From positions 40,563,426 to 40,627,425 of the forward strand of contig NC_092349.1 in assembly GCF_963676685.1 (NCBI RefSeq): a stretch of DNA of 64,000 bases, read 5' to 3'. A program made the position numbers and the translations under genes. Within the stretch, counting starts at the first letter, position 1. Every line of letters starts with the position of its first letter. This DNA comes from Mytilus edulis (lineage: Eukaryota > Mollusca > Bivalvia > Mytilida > Mytilidae). The notes under the pieces are model-generated. The model was not told the origin of the DNA, did not search any database, and worked only from the letters and a program-made list of their open reading frames with translations. Shown here one piece after another: positions 1-10,284 of the stretch.

Positions 1-2238
1 CTTATTTATACACTGTTATCTAAATTTTAATAATCACTGATGAGGATGTATTCTACAAATCTACTTATATTATGAAAAATTATATCACCAAAACTTTTCA
101 ATTTTCTTTCATTTGATTTATTTGGATTAGTTACACTTTATTTTAATTAAAGAAAAGATTTTGATTATACTCGCATTTCTCTACTCTCATTTTATTATAT
201 TGTAAATAGTAGTATACATGTAGTTTGTTTTTATAAATTCACCTTAGTTTATATGTTTCATGCTCATTCAAACCATAAATTTCATTATAAATCTATTCTT
301 TTCATTAAATAATCTACTTTCTCTGGTATTAAAGTTCATTATTAATCTATTCCTTTCATTAAATTATTCTTTTTAGTTTTCCATTTACATATGTTTAGTT
401 TTGTAATAGAAATAAATTAAATTAAAAAACAAATATGATTGGTATTATTGTATATATGTAAATAATATATATATGTATATAATGTTTGGAGAACTTTTTG
501 TTTTTATGTTTACTTTATCATCATTTTCATCTTTGGAATTTTTTCATATGAGAATTTACAGCATCCAAATTTAATTACAACATATTATCGCATATTTTAT
601 CATATTGTGTTTGCTTAAACTTTTTTTCTTTTGTTTTTATTACTTTTTATAGTGCTATATGATTAAGTTAAACCTAGAGATAAATATATAAAAATTCTTG
701 ATTTGTAACCGCTGTCATGGTGCTTTCTATAACATGTTTTATGTGAAAAAAAATGGTGCATTACAAATGATGTAAGTTTTTTATAACCAAATTTCATTTG
801 ATAGTTCTCTTGTTTATATTATTTACAATTGTTATATAAATAGTGCAGAAAACTTGATTTGTTTTGAAACTTACTATGTTGTTTCATGGAATAAAGTATT
901 TGTATTTGATATGTGTTAATAAATTAGACTTTTCTTAAACTTTTCCCACTGCATTGCTACCCCAATCAATGTGGATGATTACCAGTTGACACCATTTGTA
1001 TATCATCTAGAAATTTGCAAACAAAAACTTTGCTTAATTAATTTTTATCTACTTTAAATTTATTAATTATAAAAGAAATATGGTTTAATTGCTGATGAGA
1101 CAACTCTTCAAAGAGGTCAAACCACAAGCTTCAATCTCAAATCTTGTCAAGAAAATGAAATATTTACACAGGAAAAAAGAAGCTAGCTGAAAAAAAAGTC
1201 ATGAACAAAACAAGATTCACCATTTACAATGATCCAAAGAAAAGAAAAGAGCATATCTAGAAATTTGCAAAACAAAAACTTTGCTTAAAACATTTTTATC
1301 AACTATTAATTATAAAAGATGGTAATCCACAAGCTTCAATCTCAAATCTTATCAAATGAAATATTTACACATGGGAAAAATTAGCTAGCTGCAAAAAAGT
1401 CATGAGCAAAACAATTAACTACGATCCAAAGAAAAGAAAAGAAAAAAGTAGCATGTAGGGGGAAAAATAGAGAGAGAGAGAAAAAGGAGATATGATCCAC
1501 CATTGAAAATATGATCCAAAGAAAAGATGATCCAAAGAAAAGAAAAAAGTCGCTTATGTTCTAACGAAGGAAAAAATAGAGAGAGAGAAAAAGGAGATAG
1601 GATTCACCATTGAAACTATGATCCAAAGAAAAGAAAAAAGGTGTTTTAACGATGAAAAAAATTAGAGCGAGAGAGAGAGAGAAAAAAAAAGGAGATAGTA
1701 ATGAGATGTAAAAATAATCGTCAAAATCCAACTCGATTTACCATTGAAAATATGATCCAAAGAAAAGAAAAGAAAATAGGTTTTGTTTTAATGAAGGAAA
1801 AATTATATATAGAGAGAAAAAATAGTAATGAGATGTAAAAAATAACCATCAAAATCCGGTTCGAACAAATCTATAATATATAATTGATCTTAAATAAAAA
1901 CAATCAAAATTTATTGAGTAATGATCACTTTTCAAATTTGAAAGGTGATAAACACTTTATATTTAAACTGATGAACTAAGATTTAATGTAAACAGAAGGT
2001 GTATTATCCAAATACTGCCGCAATATTGGAGATCAATCTGACATGAAAAATCGCGATCGGGACAGATCTACACTGAAATTACATATGAATTAATAAAATG
2101 GTGTAACATGGATAATGGAAGGTTGGCGAGCCTTTAGGAGTAAATAAGTGTTGGAAACTATTATTCATAATTTAATGAAACGGAAGCTTTATTCCTTTAT
2201 TAACGCGGTACACTCAATTCTATCATAAAGCGATAAAA
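1..2238. repeat. AT-rich noncoding DNA with diverged direct repeats
   Basis: No convincing coding sequence is seen. From about 1004 to 1440 a block of roughly 250 bp occurs twice: both copies open with the same atctagaaatttgc stretch at about 1004 and 1255, and both later contain cacaagcttcaatctcaaat. From about 1410 to 1850 a shorter unit recurs several times, built around gatccaaagaaaagaaaa, a GA-rich run (gagagagag) and aaaaggagata. These look like local tandem duplications rather than a known transposon. The stretch 1860-2238 is unique-looking and would hold the promoter of the PC4-like gene. Confidence 0.6.
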
Positions 2239-3175
2239 ATGATGAACCAGGTTGAGTACATGAGGGGATTTGGTGGAGAAGTAGAGCGGGCTGAGTTGAA
2301 TTTTGGAAGAAAGAAGAACATTGCGGTTACACCGTACAAGGGATATGTTTATATCCACATAGGCAGTTTAACAAGTAGCAGAAGCATAACTCTTGGGACT
2401 GATGAGTTTAAAGAGCTATGCAATCTGAAGCCAGTTCTTTTAAAAGCTGAGGCAGAAATAAAAAAACAGGTTAGTGATTTCTAATATTTAGCAGTAAATA
2501 TTTACATGAACATATAGCTAAATTATTATCGTTCAGCAGCAAATAGTTGAGCGTGATATATATTTTATTCTCTAAGAAATAGGAGCGATCTACAAAATTA
2601 TTTTAAAGTAAGATATTGCGAGTGTTTAATAAAAGCACCAGCTGCAGATGTTTCACCTTATATGTTTTTTCGTAAATTTCACTACTGCTAGTAAGTACAC
2701 ATAATTTTCAAAGTTATTGAAAGCGAGTAAAAACTATATGATAAACGTTCTAATTATCCTTCAACAGCAAATAATTGAACATAAATATATACTTTATAGG
2801 TTTAATATACAACAAACGTTTTAGTTAAAAGTAAGTTATTGATAGAGAGTATTTACAAGCGGCTTGCGTTCAGCTGCAGATATTTCACTTGTTTCTGGGT
2901 TGATTTCACCACTGTTAGTATTAATTTTCAAAGTTATTGATAGCAAGTAAAAAATGTTTTGATAAACGTTCAGTTGCAGATATTTCAACATTTTTGTTTC
3001 TAGGTAAATTTCTCAACCGCTAATAAATACGAATTTCTTTCCCACAGCAAACGTTGATTTATATGATTTCTTACACGTTCAATTGTTTTTATTATATATT
3101 AATTTTTTTAGCTGCAAAAACCTAGCAGGAAAAAGAAGGTTATAGTTGTTGAAGAGGAAGAAGAAGAAGAAGAAG

Positions 3176-3207
<32 letters not shown>

Positions 3208-3353
3208 GAAGAAGAAGAAGTAAAAAAAGTTACTTTGAAAAGAAAGGTAAAACAACTTTTGTTTTTTTTTTTCTATGTAAATCAAAATAAGTAGTTATAA
3301 TTTTCAAGTTTATGAATTTAAAGTAATTATCCAATTAAATGTACCATAAAAAG

Positions 3354-3386
<33 letters not shown>

Positions 3387-3619
3387 AAACATTGAAATAA
3401 CTTTAAAATTTTAAGATGATTTTCTATATTATGATATTCTTATTTTAGAGAAAGGTGATTGCTATCAGCGATAGCGATGAGGAGGCGGGAGTGTCAGAGT
3501 CGGACGTCAGAAAGGTGATTGTTGCAGCAGAATCTGGCCCGTTCAAGGGGCTAAAGAAGAAAAAGAAAACAGCTGGAGCTGGATTCATACTTTCTGAAGC
3601 AGTTGAAGATGGCGAGTGA
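2239..3619 (+). CDS. PC4-like ssDNA-binding protein with acidic tail (three exons)
   Basis: Exons are 2239-2469, 3112-3246 and 3449-3619. Both introns begin with GT, end with AG, and lie between whole codons, giving about 178 aa. Residues about 20-66 resemble the PC4/p15 coactivator C-terminal domain: a GRKKNIAV strand, an aromatic KGYVYIHIG strand, then a helix ending DEFKELCNL. In the family this fold dimerises and binds single-stranded DNA. It is followed by a basic patch (SRKKKV), a long Glu run encoded by a GAA microsatellite, and an SDSDEE acidic/KKKKK basic tail. Known PC4 has its acidic/Ser-rich region at the N-terminus, so this order is reversed. The start is the first of two adjacent ATGs. 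It sits at the outer side of a Polinton, so it may be a transposon accessory gene for replication or transcription, or a host gene. The domain call is by eye and moderately sure; the exon structure is well supported by phase. Confidence 0.6.
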
Positions 3620-4777
3620 AGATAACACCAGTAAGTGATCAAATTTTTATTCTGTTTCTAATATGTTCTTATATACAATAGTTAGGATAGAAATCATTTA
3701 TAACTTAGCAACATTTTTCCAATCAAAGATTGATTTATCAATATGTGAAATACTCGCTTTAAGATAAAACCATTGCCTTTGATTTAAAGCGATCTCATTT
3801 CTAAGAGGATCATTTCTCAATAATACAAACAGTTCACTATTCAATATACATGTATTTACAAAAATATCTTCAGATAAAGCAAAAGTGTCCATTTTATTAC
3901 AAAATAAATCGTTTCCGCTACTGTTTCGTTTAACATCATCAGATATGAATGGAGGATCATTTTCACTGTTTAATGGCCCATTTATTAATATAACTGCTAG
4001 AGTTATCGAACAGAATAACAATCCGACAATTTTCATCTTTGCACCAAGCCAGTGCAGTTGTGGAAACTGGTCACTGATTTCAGCTGTATCCATATTGATA
4101 AAATTGTAATCATGCTCATCTGTCATTTTAAGTGAATATTCTTCCACATTTGCACTACTCAATTCATCCTTTTCATTTATTTTAGAAATCTCCATTATGA
4201 AATCCAATTTCTTAATACAGGTGTCGCACTTTGTTCATTTGTTTTCATGCATGTATCTGTAGATTTATGATGTGAAAACTATTTTACTAGAGTTTATGTA
4301 TCTTATTTATTTCTTTTAGCCAATCAGAACAGAAAAAGGACAATGGGAGAAGAAGTAGAAAAAAAGACACTGAGTGAAAAACGAAAGCGGTCAGCTCCAC
4401 CTTCATTAAGAACTTTATCTGTTGCATGTATTTATAATAAATTAACAACAAAATGTGATATTCAAATGAGAGATTTTTTTTGTAAAATTCCCTCACCAAT
4501 TTTAATTATTTTTATGGATTATGCAGACTTTCAATTTGTTTTAAATCCTGGATTTGCCGAATTAGATGTGTTTAATGCTGCCGAGGAAATTTTTGATCAA
4601 AGATATCAATTAAATAAAATGATAAGGGAATGCAGCCATTTCACATCTGAAGAGATATTCATTCATTTAAAGAACGTCCCAGGGTCTGTTTTAAATTCAC
4701 TCGGACTTTCGTTCAATAGGGAGAACTTTTCCGATATTTTAAGGAAAATATTAAACATGCGATTTTCACGTGTTTAA
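3609..4777 (+). CDS. Unknown spliced ORF overlapping the end of the PC4-like gene
   Basis: I read exons 3609-3630 and 4320-4777. The donor CCA|GTAAGTG and the acceptor TTTCTTTTAG|CC join in frame to the ORF whose internal ATG is at 4343, giving about 159 aa. The first ATG lies in another frame inside the last codons of the PC4-like gene, so the two ORFs overlap by 11 bp on the same transcript. The protein starts basic (KRKRS), continues with a SLRTLSVACIYNKL helix and a hydrophobic IPSPILIIFMDYA segment, and ends in an amphipathic C-terminal half. I do not recognise the family; the hydrophobic helix could be an F-box- or SOCS-like interaction helix, but that is only a resemblance. If the upstream exon is not used, the ATG at 4343 gives 144 aa. 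Function unknown. Confidence 0.45.
3698..4207 (-). CDS. Hypothetical single-pass membrane protein nested in an intron
   Basis: This 169-codon ORF lies antisense inside the intron (3631-4319) of the neighbouring plus-strand ORF. It has an acidic N-terminal half, one clear hydrophobic segment around residues 58-76 (KIVGLLFCSITLAVILING) and a C-terminal domain of about 90 residues with two Cys. No signal peptide precedes the membrane segment, so type II topology or a tail in the lumen is possible. I do not recognise the family. An ORF of this length is unlikely but not impossible by chance in DNA of this composition, and the membrane segment makes it more credible. It may be another accessory gene of the Polinton arm. 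Confidence 0.4.
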   Translation of the reverse strand: MDFIMEISKINEKDELSSANVEEYSLKMTDEHDYNFINMDTAEISDQFPQLHWLGAKMKIVGLLFCSITLAVILINGPLNSENDPPFISDDVKRNSSGNDLFCNKMDTFALSEDIFVNTCILNSELFVLLRNDPLRNEIALNQRQWFYLKASISHIDKSIFDWKNVAKL

Positions 4778-5300
4778 TTTACCAAAGAATATGTCTCATA
4801 TATTTTAATCTAAAATTTAAGAAATTTATTTGTAATATTTTCATCGTGTTTGAAGGTCTTTTTCCCCATTGCACAATGTATTTCACTGGTGCGTTTGAAG
4901 GTGTAATTCCCCATTTTCATAATTGTGTTTAATTTACCAAAGAATATGTCTCTTATATTTTAATCTAAAATTTATTTGTAATATTTTCATCGTGTTTGAA
5001 GGTGTTATTCCCCATTGTCCAATGTATTTCACTGGTGTGTTTGAAGGTGTTATTCCCCATTTGAAGGTGTTATTCCCCATTGACATAATGTTTGAAGGTG
5101 TTATTCCCCATTGTTCTAATGTTTGAAGGTGCTATTCCCCATTGTTCTAATGTTCGAAGGTGTTATTTCACATTGTCCTATGTTTGAAGGTGTTATTCCC
5201 CATTGTCCTATTGCCTTAATGTTTGAAGGTGTTATTCCCCATTGTCCTATTGTCATTATGTTTGAAGTTTGTTTGAAGGTCCATTTGGGTTTTAAAGTTA
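4771..5300. repeat. Minisatellite and direct duplication between convergent genes
   Basis: A segment of about 80 bp beginning gtgtttaatttacc, which includes the end of the preceding ORF, is repeated at 4771-4856 and again at about 4925-5001. It merges into a degenerate tandem repeat with core gtttgaaggtgttattcccc plus attg and a variable spacer, occurring about ten times from 4848 to about 5280. The tract lies exactly between the plus-strand gene ending at 4777 and the minus-strand polymerase gene ending at 5544. Short ORFs running through it are repeat translations, not genes. Confidence 0.85.
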
Positions 5301-5543
5301 TGTATTTTCATTGGGGTTTTTAAGTTAAAGTCGCCATTTTACCATGCTACTCCCCATTGCCCTATGTATTTCACTTCCCCAGGTTGATAGCAAACGGATA
5401 AAACTTAAATATGTTGATATATTTTATTATAAAATCATATATTTATTTACATGAAATAAAATATTATATAATTATTGTACAGTGTGTTTTCTTTTTCTTG
5501 AATTTATTACGGATATGGATTTTTTTTTCAATTTACAATTGTA

Positions 5544-8500
5544 TTAATGTTTTTCTTTTAATTTTCTATGAAAATATGCTAGCGAATGCACATTATCATC
5601 CAGCAAGTGTCTCTTGTCATCATATGGTGATAGTCCACTTTTCACAACCTTCACCATGTGAATCTGATGGTTGAAACTTCTCAAAGTGTACATATGCGAG
5701 AGTAGTGGAGAACAATTGAACAAGGTGTTTTTATATTGTTCGAATCTAACATTTCGGGTTTTAATACCCTTTGCTACTACAGTTTCCTTGTCGTCTGCGG
5801 TGATAAAACTATACATTTTTGCTCTTAGTCCGATATATTCCACCATTTGAATGGACTTGCATTCATCTTTGAATAAACCAATAATCGATTTCCTGTCTTT
5901 GGTGTAAAGAGGGTGATCAGCTGGATAATTTGAAAAGTCATATAGCTCACTGTTTAACGACATGTCTCTATATATGTCATCAGTTCTCACATGCATAATG
6001 AAACTGTCAGTATCTGTGTAACATAATGTTACATTCTCCTTGTATAGTTTTTTCATGTGGTTGTAGTAGTAATCAACCATGTGCGCCTTTGACAGATCGA
6101 GAATCATTTGTCCTAGGTAAATTGGTTTGTTGAAGAAAATTTTTGTTTTGGTTTGTAGCACGCCGCACAAGTGGTCGTTGAATATCTTAAAGCTTTTAAA
6201 TGATGATTTTGCAGTAAGTTTTTGAAACTTATCCCACCTATGACAGAGAGAGAAGTTGATATGTTTCCGCAACGATTCCATTGATTTACCGAAAATAGCA
6301 TTGTTGCCATTTTTAAAAAGTTTTTGCTCGAAATTGCTAGTAGCCTTTTTCCTCATTTCGGTATTGAAGTCAATATACTGTTTCAACCATGGACGCTGTT
6401 CAAATGAAACTATATTGTGAATCTTCTTCAAAACCAAACCTAGTTTGAGGTATAACTTTAGATTCACATAGTGCAAGATGTAATGCTTTTTATCTTTCAA
6501 AGTAGCTAGCAATTTGGTGCTCGGTTGGTATTCTTTCCCATCATCATTTGCTTGCTCATACAGATGACGTGAATGAGGTGAAAGCATTTCATTTGTTATC
6601 ACTCCTTTTTCAACTGCAAGAGGAAAATCATTGTGAAGATCGTGTAAGTTATCTGGGTAATCCAAATCGCATTCAATGACATATCCGATGTCAGCGTTAT
6701 TGGATACATTTAAGACATTGAAATCGTTTATTTCCTCTTCTGACAACCACTGGAATTTCCCCACAGCCAATGGCATGCTCATGCTTAAACCGTATAAATT
6801 GTTCGCATCTACATACATCAAGTATGAAGTTGGTAAAGCTGGATCATAATTGCTCAAGTAGGGATTGTTTGCTTTTGCATGTCTGCAGCTCACCATTGTT
6901 AAACCTCCTCGTATACTCTGCTCAAAGAAGAGCCACATTGTAGGATCTGTCAATAGCTCAAGTCTCACACCAGTCATTTTCAATGCAGATTGCCAGGAAA
7001 GCCCTGGAAGAGTGTAATAATTTGCAGGGTCGAGGGAATAGTTCGTTATCCACTTCTTCCTGAAAGTTTCAAATACATCAGCTAATAATAGAACGTCAGT
7101 TTTTAGATAAAGATCGTGATATTCGCCTATATTCTTAATATTCATTTGATTCCATACCCGTTGCGCATGTTCATACTCGGTTTGACTAATTGTTTTCTCT
7201 GATAAATTGCTGTAGAATTTGTCTATAGAGGGTAATTCAGTTTCATTGAACCTTGCTGCATTGTCAATGTATTCGTAAGGATATGTTCCTTTTTTCAACA
7301 AAAGAGCAATCCGCTTATCATCATCAAATTCTTTTGTAAAATGTTTAAATGTTTCTTTCGGATTCTCCTTAGACATTGACGATACCAATTCCTCTAGTGA
7401 ACAATTCAAAAACTGGTATGAATCGATAAAGCGCAGATTGGATAGGTTGAAACTGATGTACTTTTCTGCATTCGTGGCTATGCAGCCAATTTCTTCACTC
7501 TTGAAAATACCTATCGAGGAACAGATTAAATGTGCATCAAACTGTTTCAGGTTATGAAATATAACTGGCACGAATGTGTGTTCTTTAAAATTAAGATTGC
7601 AATCTCTGCATGAAGCGCCACGAAATTTACCTGAAACATGTGCATGGTCTCGAACGCGGATAGTGGAATCTGTAAATTCTTCCATGCAAATGTGGCAATG
7701 TGTACTTGATTGAAAATCTTCCTCATCTTCAACAGTCATGCACAAGGGTTCAGGATTGTTCAAAATAGCCTTTATACGTTTATTTTCGTCAAGAAGACTA
7801 TGAAGGAAGTGTTCACTAACATTTTCACCTCTATATATTTTAGGTGGTTGAGTGTATCTGTCATCGATGCAAACAACTTGATAACCGTACCCGCATGGTA
7901 TCAACTTTGTTAATTTCGTTGTGCTGGTTCGATTATCTTCTGGCTCTTCAGTAACCATAGGTTCGCAAAATGTTTCCATGTCAGCATAAATAACAAATGA
8001 TGTTTGTAACTGTTTGGCGTGATCTTGAAATGTTAGTATATCGTCTACCCCCTTGGTGGGATATGTCACATGTTGAGCTTCAAATTTTGAGCAGTATTTT
8101 ATATGTTTCTCTAAAGTATGTTCACTGGTGAAACCTGATAAACAGAATCTGCAATACTTATGACTGCGTCCCAAGCATTTTGTTCGATATAAAAGTCTAT
8201 TGAGATCTGTAATCAAACACCAGTGACTTTTATTCCCACTTTTCAAATACAATAAGTCAACTTCATGATGAGCTTCTCTTAGACCTGTTACATGGAGGGG
8301 GAAAAATTCACCCTCTTCAAATCCTAACACCATTACTGAAATGTTATTCTGCCTTTCAAATTTACTCACAAATGATGGTGCAACGGGCAATTGTATACCT
8401 TCCATGTTCAATTCATGTTCATATGGGATGTAGTGATGCACTTTAGAAGGGTCACCTGAACACGTAGGATGTATGGATGCTATAATAGCATATACAAAAC

Positions 8501-9347
8501 ATTTTTCATCTAAGTTTCTTATGTTGAGTAACGCTCTGGTTGCAGCAAGAGTTCTTGGTAGGGGTATATACGATCCACCGCCTAAAGGTTTATATTTAGC
8601 TGTATTAATCTCAATGTGTTTAATATGATCTAATGACCAACCGCTCCCATTTCGTATATACTCATCAAAACTTTTGAATATTTTTTGATATGTCACATTA
8701 ATATCATGTTCATCATCTATATTTGCTCTATCAACTAGATTCGATGTCTTCGAGATAAAATGTGCATTATTCTTTAAATCATTACCACCTTCACCTCCAT
8801 TCGGCTTGATCATTTGCACAAGACAATTCATATACCACTTAATATGACCGAGTTCATCACACATCTCTTGTAAATGAGTTTTTACCTCATGCTTAATTCC
8901 AGATAAAAATGCTAGAAGATCATACTTTTCCCCATTATCCTCATTCGGATAAATGAAACGAGCTCGTGCTATTCCCAAGAGAGCAGACTTATCCACACTT
9001 TTATGTTTGATTGTAGTATGTGAATTTGAATCAGTGTTTCCTGAACCAGTCTGATAAGTTGTATGATCGATGTTGCTATGTTTAAACAAATTTTCCGCTG
9101 AATCAAAATGTCTATCACATTGTCGACATGGAAATGTACAACTGTTTCTCTGGTGTCTCTTCAGTTTGGAAGGGTGATCAAACAGAAGTTTACAATAATA
9201 ACATGAATAGACCTTAACCGTAAGATTTGATCTGTTGTCATTATCAACACTCAATCGATCATTTAACTCTCGCAACTGCTGTTGATATTGAGGGTTACTG
9301 TCAGGATAAAGACGCAATAAATCCTCGCAGAAATGATCATCAGCCAT
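5544..9347 (-). CDS. PolB: Protein-primed family B DNA polymerase of a Polinton
   Basis: The 1267-aa product replicates the element. The N-terminus has C2H2-type fingers (residues about 49-95). Residues about 280-385 form a domain with DEKCFVYAI and SHWCLITDLN patches that looks like a cysteine-protease/OTU-like fold. More Cys/His motifs follow at 391-419 and at 551-583 (CHIC, RDHAH, CRDCN; HNH-like). The exonuclease motifs are present: DMETF (455-459), FHNLKQFDAHL (597-607) and YLKTDVLLLAD (about 747-756). Polymerase motifs are intact: DANNLYG (847-853), KNGNNAIFGK (1012-1021) and YTDTDS (1110-1115). The TPR insertions typical of protein-primed enzymes probably lie between motifs A and B. 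The length is usual for Polintons. It is the last gene of the minus-strand set; the start is the only ATG before MADDH. Confidence 0.95.
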   Translation of the reverse strand: MADDHFCEDLLRLYPDSNPQYQQQLRELNDRLSVDNDNRSNLTVKVYSCYYCKLLFDHPSKLKRHQRNSCTFPCRQCDRHFDSAENLFKHSNIDHTTYQTGSGNTDSNSHTTIKHKSVDKSALLGIARARFIYPNEDNGEKYDLLAFLSGIKHEVKTHLQEMCDELGHIKWYMNCLVQMIKPNGGEGGNDLKNNAHFISKTSNLVDRANIDDEHDINVTYQKIFKSFDEYIRNGSGWSLDHIKHIEINTAKYKPLGGGSYIPLPRTLAATRALLNIRNLDEKCFVYAIIASIHPTCSGDPSKVHHYIPYEHELNMEGIQLPVAPSFVSKFERQNNISVMVLGFEEGEFFPLHVTGLREAHHEVDLLYLKSGNKSHWCLITDLNRLLYRTKCLGRSHKYCRFCLSGFTSEHTLEKHIKYCSKFEAQHVTYPTKGVDDILTFQDHAKQLQTSFVIYADMETFCEPMVTEEPEDNRTSTTKLTKLIPCGYGYQVVCIDDRYTQPPKIYRGENVSEHFLHSLLDENKRIKAILNNPEPLCMTVEDEEDFQSSTHCHICMEEFTDSTIRVRDHAHVSGKFRGASCRDCNLNFKEHTFVPVIFHNLKQFDAHLICSSIGIFKSEEIGCIATNAEKYISFNLSNLRFIDSYQFLNCSLEELVSSMSKENPKETFKHFTKEFDDDKRIALLLKKGTYPYEYIDNAARFNETELPSIDKFYSNLSEKTISQTEYEHAQRVWNQMNIKNIGEYHDLYLKTDVLLLADVFETFRKKWITNYSLDPANYYTLPGLSWQSALKMTGVRLELLTDPTMWLFFEQSIRGGLTMVSCRHAKANNPYLSNYDPALPTSYLMYVDANNLYGLSMSMPLAVGKFQWLSEEEINDFNVLNVSNNADIGYVIECDLDYPDNLHDLHNDFPLAVEKGVITNEMLSPHSRHLYEQANDDGKEYQPSTKLLATLKDKKHYILHYVNLKLYLKLGLVLKKIHNIVSFEQRPWLKQYIDFNTEMRKKATSNFEQKLFKNGNNAIFGKSMESLRKHINFSLCHRWDKFQKLTAKSSFKSFKIFNDHLCGVLQTKTKIFFNKPIYLGQMILDLSKAHMVDYYYNHMKKLYKENVTLCYTDTDSFIMHVRTDDIYRDMSLNSELYDFSNYPADHPLYTKDRKSIIGLFKDECKSIQMVEYIGLRAKMYSFITADDKETVVAKGIKTRNVRFEQYKNTLFNCSPLLSHMYTLRSFNHQIHMVKVVKSGLSPYDDKRHLLDDNVHSLAYFHRKLKEKH

Positions 9348-9587
9348 GACAATTGTGATATCAATAGCACTTTCAACGTTTTATATATACTACGCGATCG
9401 TGGACTAGAACTAATAGGCGAACATATGTTATCTAAATATTTATTTTATTAATTAAATTTAAAGGTACACAGTGTAAATATACAAATAGACAATATATTA
9501 TATACATATATAAATATAGACAAATTTAAAGAAAAATACAAGTGATTGATTGAAGTCTCCAATAGTTTTAAATAATCCACTTCTTCA

Positions 9588-9983
9588 TTACAAATGAAAT
9601 GATAACCATTTACTCTTTAATCTTTTGCGATTTTGCGATTTTTCCACATTTCTTAAGAATTTTTCAGGAGACATCTTGATAGCTTTACCCTCTGCTGCAC
9701 CATCATATTCATCAACATCCATCCTATTTTCCTCTTGATTGTCTGATTTTGATCGATCTACAGTTTCTTTTAAATTTTTCAATTCTGTTTTTTGCAAAAC
9801 CTGACCACTACCATGTTGTTTGGTTACATCTTCTTCTAGGTTTATTTCTGTTTTTATACTGTCACTATCTTTACCATCATATTCCTTTTCTTTTTCTTTC
9901 ACATTAACAATTTCACATTGGTTGGACATATTCATCAATCTTTCATATTTCTCCTTGGGTAATAGTATTAACTCCCGAGTCAT
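9588..9983 (-). CDS. Small conserved Polinton ORF, charged, WLSFHL C-terminus
   Basis: The 131-aa product is highly charged and probably largely disordered. It begins MTRELILLPKEKYERL, a short N-terminal helix, continues with Glu/Lys/Asp-rich sequence, and ends with a basic segment KRLKSKWLSFHL preceded by KMSPEKFLRN. From memory, ORFs with this organisation (a LVPKxKYE-like start and a KKWLSF-like end) accompany capsid genes in animal Polintons; this was not checked. It overlaps the next upstream ORF (9943-10284) by 41 bp in another frame, which argues for a real compact gene. The role is unknown; a scaffolding or core protein is possible. Confidence 0.65.
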   Translation of the reverse strand: MTRELILLPKEKYERLMNMSNQCEIVNVKEKEKEYDGKDSDSIKTEINLEEDVTKQHGSGQVLQKTELKNLKETVDRSKSDNQEENRMDVDEYDGAAEGKAIKMSPEKFLRNVEKSQNRKRLKSKWLSFHL

Positions 9984-10284
9984 AGTATTTGAAAAAAGAT
10001 GATATCAATGTTGGAATAATAACAATTATCTTCAGTAAACGTTTTCTCCTCAACTGAGGTGTTATATTATTAACTACCACAGCACGAATGAACTTTGCAA
10101 AAGTTGAAAGATTCCTTTTAACCCTCTCAGACAATGGTATGACGCTTTTTAGACAGTTGAATACTATTTCTACTAATAGTTGTAATTGTCTGTGGTCCGT
10201 GCTTTTTATGATTTGAGCAGATTGTTCAGGTGTAGTGTTCGCCAATAATTTAAGGAAGCTTCTACTTGATTCTTTTAAAATCAT
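9943..10284 (-). CDS. Small conserved Polinton ORF, helical, basic/hydrophobic C-terminus
   Basis: The 113-aa product is predicted helical, with the pattern LQLLVEIVFNCLKSVIPLS followed by KRNLSTFAKFIRAVV and LRRKRLLKII. In many animal Polintons a small ORF with the pattern L..L.E...N.L.G.IPL...KK.L.K.....R.L..K......KR.LL occurs near the capsid genes and has been compared to adenovirus core or cement peptides; I recognise the pattern only from memory. The C-terminus is hydrophobic (IVIIPTLISSFF). It overlaps the end of the ATPase by 4 bp (ATGA-type junction) and the next ORF by 41 bp. A virion-associated role is inferred. Confidence 0.65.
   Translation of the reverse strand: MILKESSRSFLKLLANTTPEQSAQIIKSTDHRQLQLLVEIVFNCLKSVIPLSERVKRNLSTFAKFIRAVVVNNITPQLRRKRLLKIIVIIPTLISSFFKYYDSGVNTITQGEI

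Noticed and set aside
3079-3285. Minus-strand ORF rich in Phe
   Set aside because: It is the complement of the GAA run encoding the Glu tract of the PC4-like gene.
4923-5323. Two short plus-strand ORFs with repeated FEGVIPHCP peptides
   Set aside because: They are translations of the minisatellite, with no start context or conservation to support them.
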